In this document: positions 18,381 to 27,399 of the stretch, piece by piece | How the letters are laid out: each line of letters begins with the position of its first letter | Position numbering within the stretch: position 1 is the stretch's first letter | NCBI GenBank assembly: GCA_937900485.1 | Contig: CALCEL010000063.1 | Span: 1-64,000, forward strand | DNA: 64,000 bases | Direction of reading: 5' to 3' | Source: an uncultured Prevotellaceae bacterium | Lineage (GTDB): Bacteria; Bacteroidota; Bacteroidia; Bacteroidales; Bacteroidaceae | Translations under genes and position numbers: made by a program | The notes under the pieces: model-generated | Told to the model about the DNA's origin: nothing | Databases searched by the model: none | What the model saw: only the letters and a program-made list of their open reading frames with translations

Positions 18381-18665
18381 GGTCGATTTTGGAAGTTACC
18401 AAATTTCCTATGCCTTTTTTGATTTTCAAATCGGTTAACTTGCTGATAATCCGTATATAAGGCTATTGAAAATCTTAGGTGTTTTTTTGAAATTCTTAGG
18501 TTAGGATATAGTCTACACGCAGGTCTGAACTTTTCAACGTCCTAACCTGAACTTTTAAGCGTCCTAACCTAAGATTTTCAGAGCACGAATAAGCCACGAG
18601 AAATAACTGAAAGTCATTTTTTCACTGATGGACGTCAATGAAAAAAGGGGAGTTTTGGACAATGT
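18381..18665 (+). repeat. Dispersed structured repeat, copy A
   Basis: About 285 bp of non-coding DNA that aligns along its length with 40961-41250 and 60204-60490. Shared blocks in order are AAATTTCCTATG, a T-run, GGTTAACTTGC, a T-run with AAATTCTTAGGTTAGGA, GCAGGTCTG, TCCTAACCTGAACTTTT, TCCTAACCT with AAGATTTTC, CGAATAA, GAAAGTCATTTTTTC and GGACAATG. Arms 18467-18506 and 18541-18579 form a long imperfect inverted repeat around a loop of about 34 nt. No open frame spans it. The function is unknown. Confidence 0.85.
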
Positions 18666-19001
18666 GATTATGTGACAGGATTCGGCAAGATTATGGATGG
18701 ATACAGTTCTTTTGTTTTCTTTGTTTCTGATAATAGCCAGAGTATGACCATTGGTGAAGATGGTTATTGTTGTTTATCGAACGTGTATATAATATAAAGT
18801 GTAACTTTTGCTTGTTTCTCGTTGTGGTGATGGCGTAAAGGGAATGATATGCTGACGGCTCGACTTCTGTTGCCTCTTCACGGATTTGTGAGTTTAATTT
18901 GACACACGTAATTCATGTGTCTTTTTTGCTAATTTTTAAATTAAAAACAGATAATCAGACGTTTTTTAAAGAAATTTAGTTTTCAAAAGATTAATTTGTG
19001 T

Positions 19002-19009
19002 TAAATTTG
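19002..19009 (+). promoter_or_regulatory. Possible -7 element for the receptor operon
   Basis: TAAATTTG matches the Bacteroidetes -7 consensus exactly, 93 bp before the start codon of the receptor gene. No clear TTTG occurs at the right distance upstream, so this is a weak call. Confidence 0.3.
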
Positions 19010-19102
19010 TGGACCAAAAAGAAACTTTTAATTAGTGATTGAATACGAATGTAAATTTTGGGAATGCTCCCTTATTATTAATCTAATTTTTATTCTAAAG
19101 TT

Positions 19103-22100
19103 ATGCGTAAAAAGGTTTTTATGCTGTGCTTGATGATGTTTATTCTAATGACATCAGCTATGGCACAGATAACCACATCTGGACTAAGTGGTAAAGTTAC
19201 TGCCGACGATGGAGATGTTATCGGCGCACATGTTGAAGCCACTCACCTTCCTTCTGGTACCCGTTACAAAGCTGTGACTAACTTAAAAGGTGTGTTCTCT
19301 ATGCAGGGTATGCGTGTCGGTGGACCTTATCAGGTGAAGATAACCTACATTGGCTTTGAGACTAAAGTCATTGACAACATCACCCTTGAGCTTGGTGAGA
19401 CTTATCGTATCAACACCACGATGAGTGAGAACGTTAAAGAGCTTGGCAATGTAATCGTGACAGGCTCAAATAGCAAGTTTCCTGTGGAGAAAACCGGTGC
19501 GACGACTAACATTTCTAACAGACAACTTATCAACATGCCTACTGTCAGCCGTAGTATCACTGAGGTCACACGTCTGTCCCCGTATGGTGGTAATGGAATG
19601 AGCTTCCAGGGGTCTGACGGAAGAACATCCAACTTCACTGTCGACGGCGCTAATTTCAATAATAACTTTGGTCTTAGCTCTAAACTGCCAGGCGGCGGTA
19701 ATCCTATCTCTCTCGACGCAATTGAGGAGATTCAGGTTGTCATTTCTCCGTTTGACGTTCGTCAGACAAACTTCATCGGTGGTGGTGTGAACGCCATAAC
19801 AAAGTCTGGTACTAACACTTTCAAAGGTTCTGCTTATGTGTATCACCAGAATGAGCAGATGAGAGGTGACGCTATTTATGGCTCTGCTATTGACGGAGCA
19901 AGGGAGATTGACAGAAAGACTACATATGGTTTCACTTTCGGCGGTCCTATCATCAAAGACAAATTGCACTTCTTCGTGAACGGTGAGATGTCAAAGATAC
20001 CTACTGTGGTGAACAGATGGAGAGCAAGTGAGGATGGTGTGGCAGATGCCACTAACTATCTGTCACGTACTACTGTGGCGGATATGCAGACAGTCTCAGA
20101 TTATGTGAAGAACAAATATAATTATGACACTGGCTCTTACACCGATTTCCCTGCTGACGAGAGCAACTATAAACTCCTTGCTCGTGTCGACTGGAATATC
20201 AACGACAAGCATCATCTCGCTGTAAGATATAACTTCACGAAAAACAGATATTATAGCAGTCCAAGCGCTACTTCTATGGACGGAGGTACCGTGTCTGCTT
20301 ACGGACGTACGTCTCTTTATTCTATGACGTTCACCAACTCTCTTTACGCCATGGATAACCTTGTTCATTCTTTCTCTCTTGACTTGAACAGCCGTTTGAC
20401 AGACAATTTGTCAAATCAGTTCTTGGCTACTTTCTCAAAACTTGACGACGTTAGACAGTCTGACTCTTCTGAGTTCCCATTCATCGATATCCTCAAGGAT
20501 GGAGAGAACTATATGTGTCTCGGCTACGAGTTGTTCACATGGAATAACGCCGTGCACAATACTGTGTGGAATATCAAGGATGATGTGACATATTATCTTG
20601 AGAATCATAAGATCATGGCTGGCTTGACTTTCGAGCATCAGATGGCGGATAATCAGTACATGCGTAATGGTACTGGATATTACCGTTACGACAGCCTTGA
20701 TGACTTCCTCTCAGGAGCCGCTCCAAGTGTTGTGTGTCTCACATATGGTTACAATGGAGAGGGTAGTCCTGCCGCAAGAGTGAGATATAACAAAGCCGGT
20801 ATCTATGCTCAAGACGAGTGGAATATCAATGACAGGTTCAAACTCACTTACGGTCTTCGCATTGAGGACCTGTTCTTCAGCAACAGTGATCTGATGACAA
20901 ATCAGACTATATATGACAAGTATACTTATAATGGTCGTAGGATTGATACCGGTACATGGCCAAACAGTAATATCATGTTGTCACCAAGAGTAGGTTTCAA
21001 CTATGATGTCTTCGGAGATAAGTCTTTCCGACTGAGAGGTGGAACAGGACTGTTCTCTGGTCGACTTCCTCTCGTATTCTTCACTAACATGCCTACTAAC
21101 AGTGGTATGATTCAGTGTCAGGCACAACTTAACTCTTCAAGATTTGACATGACTAAGTTCAGTGGAGGTCTGGTGACTGACTCTGACGGACGACCTACAA
21201 TCGTCGCCCTGCGTGATTTCCTCATTGCTAATGGCTATCCAAGTACTATTACTCCTGAGGATGGCGCTGACATGTCATCAATCTCCGCCGTCGACCCTGA
21301 CTTCAAGATGCCACAAACTTGGAAGACTTCCATCGCCGTTGATTACTCTGTGCCAGTGAGTTTCCCGTTCACTGTCACTGCGGAGGGAATATTCAACAAG
21401 ACGCTTAACGCCTCTACAATCGTTGACTGGAGTATACCATCTGTCGCCGGATTCACTCGCTTCAATGGCGTGGACAATCGTCCTATATACCCTTCTGGAT
21501 TCCGTTCTAACCCTAAGGCTTTCATGCTCTCTAACACATCCAAAGGTTATGCGTGGTCTGCTTCTTTGTCTTTGAACACTAAGCCTTTTGAGTGGATGGA
21601 GGTTATGGCTGCCTACACTCATCAGGTGACTAAGGAGATTACAAGCATGCCTGGTTCTAACGCGGAGTCTGCATTCACTTATGTTCCTACTATTGAGGGC
21701 CCTAACAACATTAAGCTTCACAATGCTTACAACGTAACTCCAGACCGTTTCGTGGCTTCTATGAACCTGCACGACAAGTCTGGTAACCATTATAATTTCA
21801 TATTCGAGACATGGCGCGGTGGCTATAACTACTCATACATGCTTACTAATGACATGAACGGTGACGGTTACAAGTACGACGCTTTGTATATCCCTACTGA
21901 CGAGGAGGTTAACACTAATAAGTTCCGCTTCGTTTCTTCTGACGACAAGGAGCGTTTCATGGCGTATGTTCACTCAAGTGACTACCTGAGCAAACATCAG
22001 GGTGAATACGCTGAGGCGTATAGCTTATACAGCCCTTGGGTTTACCGTGTGGACTTCGGTTATAAACATGACTTCAAGATCACAACAGGTAAGAACAGCA

Positions 22101-22354
22101 ATACTCTTCAGGTGTCTTTCGACATGAAGAATGTGCTCAACTTCTTCAATAATAAATGGGGTGTGATGAAATATCTTAACCCAGAGATTGGTCAGGACGC
22201 TCGTATCCTTAAGTTCGATCATATCGACAGTGATGGATATGCTGTGTTCTCAACACCTTCTGCCATCAAAGGCGATACTAAGACTTTCGTGCCTTACACT
22301 GCTCTTGGACAGTGCTGGTATGCGTCAATAGGTGTGAGATATATCTTTAACTAA
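19103..22354 (+). CDS. Oar-like TonB-dependent outer-membrane receptor
   Basis: 1083 residues. Signal peptide (~1-21, ends SAMAQ), a carboxypeptidase-regulatory-like domain (~28-110, GLSGKVTADDGDVIGAHV), a plug domain (~120-240, with SDGRTSNFTVDGANFN and EEIQVVISPFDVRQ) and a long C-terminal beta-barrel ending in GVRYIFN with a terminal aromatic residue plus Asn. Oar-type receptors differ from SusC and their substrates are mostly unknown; one in Myxococcus affects development. No SusD gene follows. Instead an OB-fold/BACON lipoprotein starts 4 nt later, so the two probably form one outer-membrane complex. The ligand cannot be told from the sequence. Confidence 0.88.
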   Translation: MRKKVFMLCLMMFILMTSAMAQITTSGLSGKVTADDGDVIGAHVEATHLPSGTRYKAVTNLKGVFSMQGMRVGGPYQVKITYIGFETKVIDNITLELGETYRINTTMSENVKELGNVIVTGSNSKFPVEKTGATTNISNRQLINMPTVSRSITEVTRLSPYGGNGMSFQGSDGRTSNFTVDGANFNNNFGLSSKLPGGGNPISLDAIEEIQVVISPFDVRQTNFIGGGVNAITKSGTNTFKGSAYVYHQNEQMRGDAIYGSAIDGAREIDRKTTYGFTFGGPIIKDKLHFFVNGEMSKIPTVVNRWRASEDGVADATNYLSRTTVADMQTVSDYVKNKYNYDTGSYTDFPADESNYKLLARVDWNINDKHHLAVRYNFTKNRYYSSPSATSMDGGTVSAYGRTSLYSMTFTNSLYAMDNLVHSFSLDLNSRLTDNLSNQFLATFSKLDDVRQSDSSEFPFIDILKDGENYMCLGYELFTWNNAVHNTVWNIKDDVTYYLENHKIMAGLTFEHQMADNQYMRNGTGYYRYDSLDDFLSGAAPSVVCLTYGYNGEGSPAARVRYNKAGIYAQDEWNINDRFKLTYGLRIEDLFFSNSDLMTNQTIYDKYTYNGRRIDTGTWPNSNIMLSPRVGFNYDVFGDKSFRLRGGTGLFSGRLPLVFFTNMPTNSGMIQCQAQLNSSRFDMTKFSGGLVTDSDGRPTIVALRDFLIANGYPSTITPEDGADMSSISAVDPDFKMPQTWKTSIAVDYSVPVSFPFTVTAEGIFNKTLNASTIVDWSIPSVAGFTRFNGVDNRPIYPSGFRSNPKAFMLSNTSKGYAWSASLSLNTKPFEWMEVMAAYTHQVTKEITSMPGSNAESAFTYVPTIEGPNNIKLHNAYNVTPDRFVASMNLHDKSGNHYNFIFETWRGGYNYSYMLTNDMNGDGYKYDALYIPTDEEVNTNKFRFVSSDDKERFMAYVHSSDYLSKHQGEYAEAYSLYSPWVYRVDFGYKHDFKITTGKNSNTLQVSFDMKNVLNFFNNKWGVMKYLNPEIGQDARILKFDHIDSDGYAVFSTPSAIKGDTKTFVPYTALGQCWYASIGVRYIFN

Positions 22355-22358
22355 AAAA

Positions 22359-23945
22359 ATGAAACTTATGAAACTGAGATATTTTATTATATTTTTCATA
22401 GCTGTTGTTGTTGTCCTCTTCTCGTCATGTTCTGAGGACGAGGCAACCTATCTTGACGAGATTCGTGTCTCAAAGTCTATCATCGCCCTTCCTGCTTCCG
22501 GCGGCTCTGATACCATCACGATGAAGGCTGTAGATGAGTGGACTATCGACAGTGTTTACTCTTCTGACGGTACAAAGAAGTACTCATGGCTGAATGTGTC
22601 TGTTGTACAGGGACAGGCTGGAGAGACTCAGGTCATCTTCTCTGCTGACTCTTCTACCGTCAGCAACAATGCTACTCTTTATGTGTCTTGCGCCGGCAAG
22701 AAACAGATGCTGAGTGTCATTCAAGTTGTCAGTTCAGAGGTTGAGGAGGCTACGTGTGCTGATGTCATCGCCGGACCTGAGTCTAAGACCTATAGAGTGT
22801 CCGGTGTATGTACTAAGATCGCTAACACTGTGTATGGAAACTGGTACCTTGAGGATAACACTGGTAGCGTGTATATATACGGAACACTCGACAAGAACGG
22901 TGGCACTAAGAACTTCGAGAGCCTTGGCATAGAAGTTGGTGACGAGGTTGTCGTCGAGGGACCGAAGACTGTATACAAGGGAACTGTAGAGCTGGTTGAC
23001 GTCACTGTTATTGATATAATCAAGTCTCTCGTGAAAGTTGACTCTGTAAGTACAGAGACTGTGGGAGTCGATGGTGGCGAGTTGGTGGTATACCTCACAT
23101 GTAAAGGTAATGGAGTGAATGTCGAGATACCAGAAGAGGCTGAGTCATGGTTGTCTATTAAGTCAGTGACTAACGCCGGCACGAACGTCGTTGTTAAATT
23201 TAACGTCGCTACTAACACTGGTGGTGACCGTAATGTTAACCTCATCTTCAAAACAAATGACGGAACAAAGGACTACTCATCTGAGATTACTGTTAGTCAA
23301 CTTGGCGCTATCGTAGAGGCTACAATAGCTCAGTTCAACGCGGCTGCTGTAGGTGAGACACAGTATCGCATCACTGGTGTCGTGACTAAGGTGGCTAACG
23401 CGAAGTATGGTAACGTCTATGTCAAGGATTTTTCTGGTGAAACATATATATATGGTATAAATGACTTCGCTGACTCTGGTATCAAGGAGGGTGATATCGT
23501 CACTCTCGTAGGTAAACGCTCTGAGTATAATAACTCAAAGACTGGTGAGGTGACTATACAGATGAAGAATGCTACAGCTGAGAAAGTCATTTCTGTGGAG
23601 TCTGTCACTGTGACAGAATTCCTGAGTAAGGAGGACTCTGAGGATAAGTATTATATGTTGACTGGTGTGATTACTGAGGTGAAGAACAGCACTTACGGTA
23701 ACATCTATATCTCTGACGGTGAGAACACACTTTATGTGTATGGCTGTTACCCAGGATATGGTGCAACGGGTGATGACAGAAAGAACTACTTGGCTAATGC
23801 CGGATTGTCTGTTGGAGACACCGTGACTATGATCGGATACAAGACGACATACAATGAGACAATCGAGTTGTGTGGCGGTATCTGTTACAGCACTGTGATT
23901 GCGGAGAAAGGGTCTTCAGAGACGTCTTCAACCAAGAAGAGATAA
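22359..23945 (+). CDS. Lipoprotein with BACON-like and three OB-fold domains
   Basis: 528 residues. Signal peptide II with mature Cys24 (LFSSC, then SEDEAT). Two BACON-like beta-sandwich units (~33-121 and ~225-318) alternate with OB-fold units: ~125-220 (YRVSGVCTKIANTVYGNWYL), ~325-415 (YRITGVVTKVANAKYGNVYV) and ~420-515 (YMLTGVITEVKNSTYGNIYI). The three share the pattern Y-x-V/I/L-T/S-G-V-x-T-x-V/I-x-N-x-x-Y-G-N. BACON domains are linked to carbohydrate or mucin binding and this OB class to nucleic acid or sugar. It is probably the surface partner of the receptor 4 nt upstream. A terminator follows. Confidence 0.8.
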   Translation: MKLMKLRYFIIFFIAVVVVLFSSCSEDEATYLDEIRVSKSIIALPASGGSDTITMKAVDEWTIDSVYSSDGTKKYSWLNVSVVQGQAGETQVIFSADSSTVSNNATLYVSCAGKKQMLSVIQVVSSEVEEATCADVIAGPESKTYRVSGVCTKIANTVYGNWYLEDNTGSVYIYGTLDKNGGTKNFESLGIEVGDEVVVEGPKTVYKGTVELVDVTVIDIIKSLVKVDSVSTETVGVDGGELVVYLTCKGNGVNVEIPEEAESWLSIKSVTNAGTNVVVKFNVATNTGGDRNVNLIFKTNDGTKDYSSEITVSQLGAIVEATIAQFNAAAVGETQYRITGVVTKVANAKYGNVYVKDFSGETYIYGINDFADSGIKEGDIVTLVGKRSEYNNSKTGEVTIQMKNATAEKVISVESVTVTEFLSKEDSEDKYYMLTGVITEVKNSTYGNIYISDGENTLYVYGCYPGYGATGDDRKNYLANAGLSVGDTVTMIGYKTTYNETIELCGGICYSTVIAEKGSSETSSTKKR

Positions 23946-23975
23946 CGTCAAGATTCGTAAATCATTGTTAATATA

Positions 23976-24001
23976 AAAGAGGGTTTATACCCTCTTTTTT
24001 T
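23976..24001 (+). terminator. Terminator of the receptor-lipoprotein operon
   Basis: AAAGAGGG (23976-23983) pairs with CCCTCTTT (23990-23997) around a 6-nt loop, followed by a T-run. It lies 30 bp after the lipoprotein stop. Confidence 0.9.
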
Positions 24002-24551
24002 ATTTGTTTACACGGAATGAGTGTAATTCAACCTGTCATAATTTTGATTAATATTCTGTTTACTCTTATTCGTGATTGTCGGTACATGTCACAATTACTG
24101 TCATTTTCCTGTTGACGCTCCCGTTTACACATTATTTAATATATAACACGATTTGTATGATGATTTGAGAATTATTGCATTTCTGGATAAAGTGTAAAAG
24201 TGAAATGTCGTGATAGTGGGGGAATAAGGTCTTGTCGCTCCGTTTGTAAAACGTTATATGTTTACCACTTTTACAAAAAAGAATATTGTGACTTTGCTTG
24301 CTTATGACGTTTTTATATTTTGTTGTTATGGTGTGTAAGTCTGTCAATCAGAGAAGTGGCAGAAAAATTGAAAAATATTTTATTTTTATGAGCAAGATTT
24401 GATGATGTCTCTGTTATATACACAGAGACCGAAATTAAGATGATAGAATGAAAAACTTCTGTTTATGTTTGTCCTTCACAAATAAATCGGTTCCTACTTG
24501 TGCTGCACATCAAATAATTGAAGTAGTTATTTTCTATTAAACAATTGAGTT
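24002..24551. other. Intergenic stretch with one operator-like hairpin
   Basis: No convincing gene in 550 bp of AT-rich DNA. The one notable feature is a perfect 8-bp inverted repeat, GTCTCTGT (24407-24414) and ACAGAGAC (24422-24429), 7 nt apart and 123 bp before the next gene. It could be an operator. Confidence 0.4.
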
Positions 24552-25049
24552 ATGGATAAGATAGAGATATATGAAAATAGGCATCCTTTCGTGTTGTTAA
24601 ACTATATGCTTATTATATCAATTATAATAATGTCGTGTCTGACATTCGTGGAACGCACATACGAGGCAGGTTACGCCGACTGGCTTAAGGCAGTCATCTT
24701 CACGGTTTCCGCTGTGGTCATTCTGTATACTGTACATAAGCTGTTGATAAAGTTAATCAGATATATTGACTTGTGTGTCTTCCGTAAACCGGCTGCGGTG
24801 ATTAAGAATGATGCTCTCTCCCTTTACTCTGAGTATGGCAGAAAGTATAAGAATATAAAATGGTCGGACATTAATGACTTCTGTTATATCTCCAATGTTG
24901 AGACAGCCATCTGTCCTTGTTATAAGGATGACGACAAGAGGAAGTCTCATTTAGTCATGATGTTGTATCGTGATGACTATCTGGTGACAGAGTACCTCGA
25001 CATCAGCGAGAGTCAGCTGTTTAATATCCTAAAGAAATATATGAAATAA
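24552..25049 (+). CDS. Small membrane protein with PH-like domain (STM3941-like)
   Basis: 165 residues. Two membrane segments (~14-34 and ~44-68) form an N-terminal hairpin. A soluble C-terminal part (~78-165) reads like a bacterial PH-like domain: a conserved basic stretch, then KYKNIKWSDINDF, HLVMMLYRDDYLV, and a final helix SQLFNILKKYMK. The order resembles STM3941-family proteins, whose role is unknown. It is monocistronic, with a hairpin about 30 bp after the stop. Confidence 0.6.
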   Translation: MDKIEIYENRHPFVLLNYMLIISIIIMSCLTFVERTYEAGYADWLKAVIFTVSAVVILYTVHKLLIKLIRYIDLCVFRKPAAVIKNDALSLYSEYGRKYKNIKWSDINDFCYISNVETAICPCYKDDDKRKSHLVMMLYRDDYLVTEYLDISESQLFNILKKYMK

Positions 25050-25079
25050 AACTTCATTGTATTACATACTGTTTTTATT

Positions 25080-25117
25080 CAAGATTCCACGGGTGAGTGT
25101 CTCGCCTGTGGAATCTT
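25080..25117 (+). terminator. Hairpin after the PH-like gene
   Basis: CAAGATTCCAC (25080-25090) pairs with GTGGAATCTTG (25110-25120 region) around a G/T-rich loop. Only a short T-rich tail follows, so it may be a weak terminator or an RNA stabiliser. Confidence 0.5.
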
Positions 25118-25120
25118 GGT

Positions 25121-25705
25121 TTGTTTGAGTTATCACTTTTCATGTTCATGGATTACTTGTCTGATCTCTGTTGACAGGTGTACTGACGACGTGGTCTCTT
25201 GCTGATACACCATATCTATTATGTATGGCTGTTTATCTCTTACGTAAGTTTAGACCTATCGTTTACATTTCAATTGGAAACAGTCGTTTATCCACTGAGG
25301 ATATATGTGTCTGTTATATTATTTTTCATCGTGTTTTTGTTGACGGTAAAGGAGAGTGGAGGATTCAGTACGAGAATAATAATAAAGTGATGTGAATATT
25401 TGTTAAGAAAAATGTATTGAATCCATTTGAAATATCTTATCTTTGACGATATTAATACGTCTGATGATATCTTTTTTTAGTTTACATTATTTAAAGAAAT
25501 GACATATTTGTTTAGATTTTTAGTCTCAAAATACTGTAATTTGTTAATTGTAGACATAAATTTTGTTAATTTGGGCGGAAAGTACAATACATTTGTTCGT
25601 AAGTGAAAATGATATAATTTCCTTTGACATAAATTTGCATCGTCAATGAAAAAGAGTGTTAAGATTCTCAGGCCTTGACGCACTTTAACAGTGAGTAATA
25701 ATTAT
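25121..25705. other. Intergenic stretch without convincing gene
   Basis: Two overlapping frames of 63-74 codons at about 25171-25395 have no recognisable domains or start signals and are probably chance. Two sequences match the -7 consensus, TACATTTG at 25588-25595 and TAAATTTG at 25630-25637; either may drive the small downstream gene. Confidence 0.35.
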
Positions 25706-25897
25706 ATGTTGTATATGAAGATATTTATCTACTTTATATTATTCTATGCGATAATATTCTTTGCCTCAATGATTCCTGACGAATACTCGAAAGAGATGGC
25801 TGAGAAAGAGAGGCAGGAGTGTTTGAGTCAGCGAGTACATGAAGATTTGACGAGTGATGAGATCACTGACCACCTTAATCAAAATCGCAGATTTTAA
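25706..25897 (+). CDS. Small predicted membrane protein
   Basis: 63 residues from ATG 25706; a GTG at 25691 would add five. One membrane segment (~5-24, FIYFILFYAIIFFASMI) is followed by a charged cytosolic tail rich in Glu and Lys (DEYSKEMAEKERQECL). The amphipathic segregation and the TAAATTTG -7 motif about 70 bp upstream suggest a real gene. I recognise no family. It might be a phosphodiesterase-like or toxin-like small protein, but nothing supports this. Confidence 0.45.
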   Translation: MLYMKIFIYFILFYAIIFFASMIPDEYSKEMAEKERQECLSQRVHEDLTSDEITDHLNQNRRF

Positions 25898-26457
25898 ATC
25901 ATTGCTTTTTCTTGTTCATCATATTTTTGATTCCAGCTCTGCTCTATTGCTATAGAGATAGGTATAGAGTAGAGCTACATAATAATCAAGGGATTTGTAA
26001 TATTGTTAGGATTGAATTTTTATAATTTCCAGCATCCGACCCGAATTAATAAAAAAACAAAATGAGGGTGTTTGTCCTGTCCCAGAAAACTATATTTACG
26101 TTCCCTAAATTTGTTATCCTTAATTTCTAAAATTATTGTCCTTCCTGAAATATTATACTTAGTACAGTAGCGAATAATCAGGTGAATATGTTAATTAGTT
26201 TGTAATGCGTCGCTCTTGGTGAGTGGCGCATTATCTTTTTCTTTGTTCGAAATAGTTATTTTTTATTTTTTTTGATTATTATTATTATTATATTTGCATT
26301 ATATATTTAATTAATCTAGAAAATAGACATGCTGAGTGACGCTGAACAGTGACGTCCGTTTTTTTTGTTTTTCTATGTGCTCTTGATGTTCTTTGTCAGT
26401 GTCTGTCTCGTTTTGGTCTCATTTTACCGTATTATTGAACACCTTATAATTTTGATC
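25898..26457. other. Intergenic stretch with two strong hairpins
   Basis: 25935-25976 is an imperfect inverted repeat: AGCTCTGCTCTAT against ATAGAGTAGAGCT, with one mismatch and a purine-rich loop. 26204-26232 is a terminator-like hairpin with a T-rich tail although no gene ends there. TAAATTTG at 26106-26113 matches the -7 consensus about 98 bp before it. No open frame of interest. Confidence 0.4.
26204..26240 (+). terminator. Orphan terminator
   Basis: A 12-bp stem (26204-26215 with 26221-26232, two G-T wobbles, loop ttggt) is followed by atctttttcttt. It looks like a true intrinsic terminator, but no annotated gene reads into it within 300 bp, so it may end an untranslated RNA. Confidence 0.6.
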
Positions 26458-27399
26458 ATGGAAAATAACTATATCATACAAGAGATAACACCGCTCAAGG
26501 AGAGTGACTGTTTTTATTTGGCGGAGAGGGTGAAAGACAGCTTCAACTATCCTTTGCACAAGCATGAGGTGCTGGAGCTGAATTTCATCGAGAACGGTGA
26601 GGGGGCGAAGAGGATTGTCGGCGACTGTATTGAGACGCTCGAGAAGTATGACCTCGTGCTTATTGGTGTGGGACTGGAGCATGGCTGGGAACAGCATGAC
26701 TGTAAGATGGAGAATGTGCATGAGATCATGATTCAGTTTCCCTCTGACATATTAAGTGAGTCGCTCCTGCAAAAGAACCAGTGCTCGTCATTGCGCAGGC
26801 TCATTGAGAACTCGCGGAAGGGAATCTCGTTCGGCATGAAGGCGTGTGAGACTATGAAAAGTAAGATTTACGAGGTCATGAATACTGAGGCGGGATTTTA
26901 CAGACTGCTCAAGTTGTATGACTTGCTCTACACCTTGTCAATGCAGGATGACTGTCATACTCTCGCCAGCGGGTCGTTCACTCACTCCACTGACGACGTG
27001 GACAGCAGGAGAGTGAAGAAAATTGAGGATTACATTAACAGGAATTATAAAAATGAGATAAGGCTTAACACCCTTGCGGACCTTGCGGGTATGACTCCGA
27101 CCTCCTTCAGCCGTTTCTTCAGACTCAGGACGGGACGTAGCCTGTCTGACTATATCATCGACATCAGACTTGGACATGCCGCGAGAATGCTCGCCGACAG
27201 CACTACCTCTATCGTGGAGATATGTTATGACTGCGGATTCAATAATGTATCAAATTTCAACCGCATATTCAAGAAAAAGAAGGGATGTACTCCAAGCTCG
27301 TTCCGGGCTGACTACAGAAACAAGACGAGGTCGAGGATGGCGCGTCAACAGGCAATCAAGAAGAAGGACTTGACTCATAAGAAGAAAGAGATTATCTGA
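26458..27399 (+). CDS. AraC family transcriptional regulator
   Basis: 313 residues from ATG 26458 (MENNYIIQEI). The frame stays open to 26365, but those 31 residues are hydrophobic low-complexity and unlikely. A cupin-like sensor domain (~10-100, with FNYPLHKHEVLELNFI) precedes an AraC-type double helix-turn-helix (~205-300: TLADLAGMTPTSFSRFFR and IVEICYDCGFNNVSNFNRIF). The ligand is unknown. The very basic C-terminus (KTRSRMARQQAIKKK) is unusual. It is a single gene in front of enolase, with 330 bp between them. Confidence 0.88.
   Translation: MENNYIIQEITPLKESDCFYLAERVKDSFNYPLHKHEVLELNFIENGEGAKRIVGDCIETLEKYDLVLIGVGLEHGWEQHDCKMENVHEIMIQFPSDILSESLLQKNQCSSLRRLIENSRKGISFGMKACETMKSKIYEVMNTEAGFYRLLKLYDLLYTLSMQDDCHTLASGSFTHSTDDVDSRRVKKIEDYINRNYKNEIRLNTLADLAGMTPTSFSRFFRLRTGRSLSDYIIDIRLGHAARMLADSTTSIVEICYDCGFNNVSNFNRIFKKKKGCTPSSFRADYRNKTRSRMARQQAIKKKDLTHKKKEII

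Noticed and set aside
18460..18580. CRISPR-like spaced repeats (CCTAACCT words)
   Set aside because: Only four words in two orientations, with short non-unique spacers, and the same arrangement recurs at two other loci. This is an inverted-repeat element, not an array.
18666..19102. Riboswitch (for example cobalamin) upstream of the receptor
   Set aside because: No conserved core was recognised by eye; the leader is AT-rich.
25171..25395. Two overlapping small plus-strand frames
   Set aside because: Different frames of similar length, no domains, no start context or promoter at the right place.
26365..26457. Upstream start of the AraC-type gene
   Set aside because: The added 31 residues are hydrophobic low-complexity and start in a T-rich stretch; the ATG at 26458 gives the normal sensor domain.
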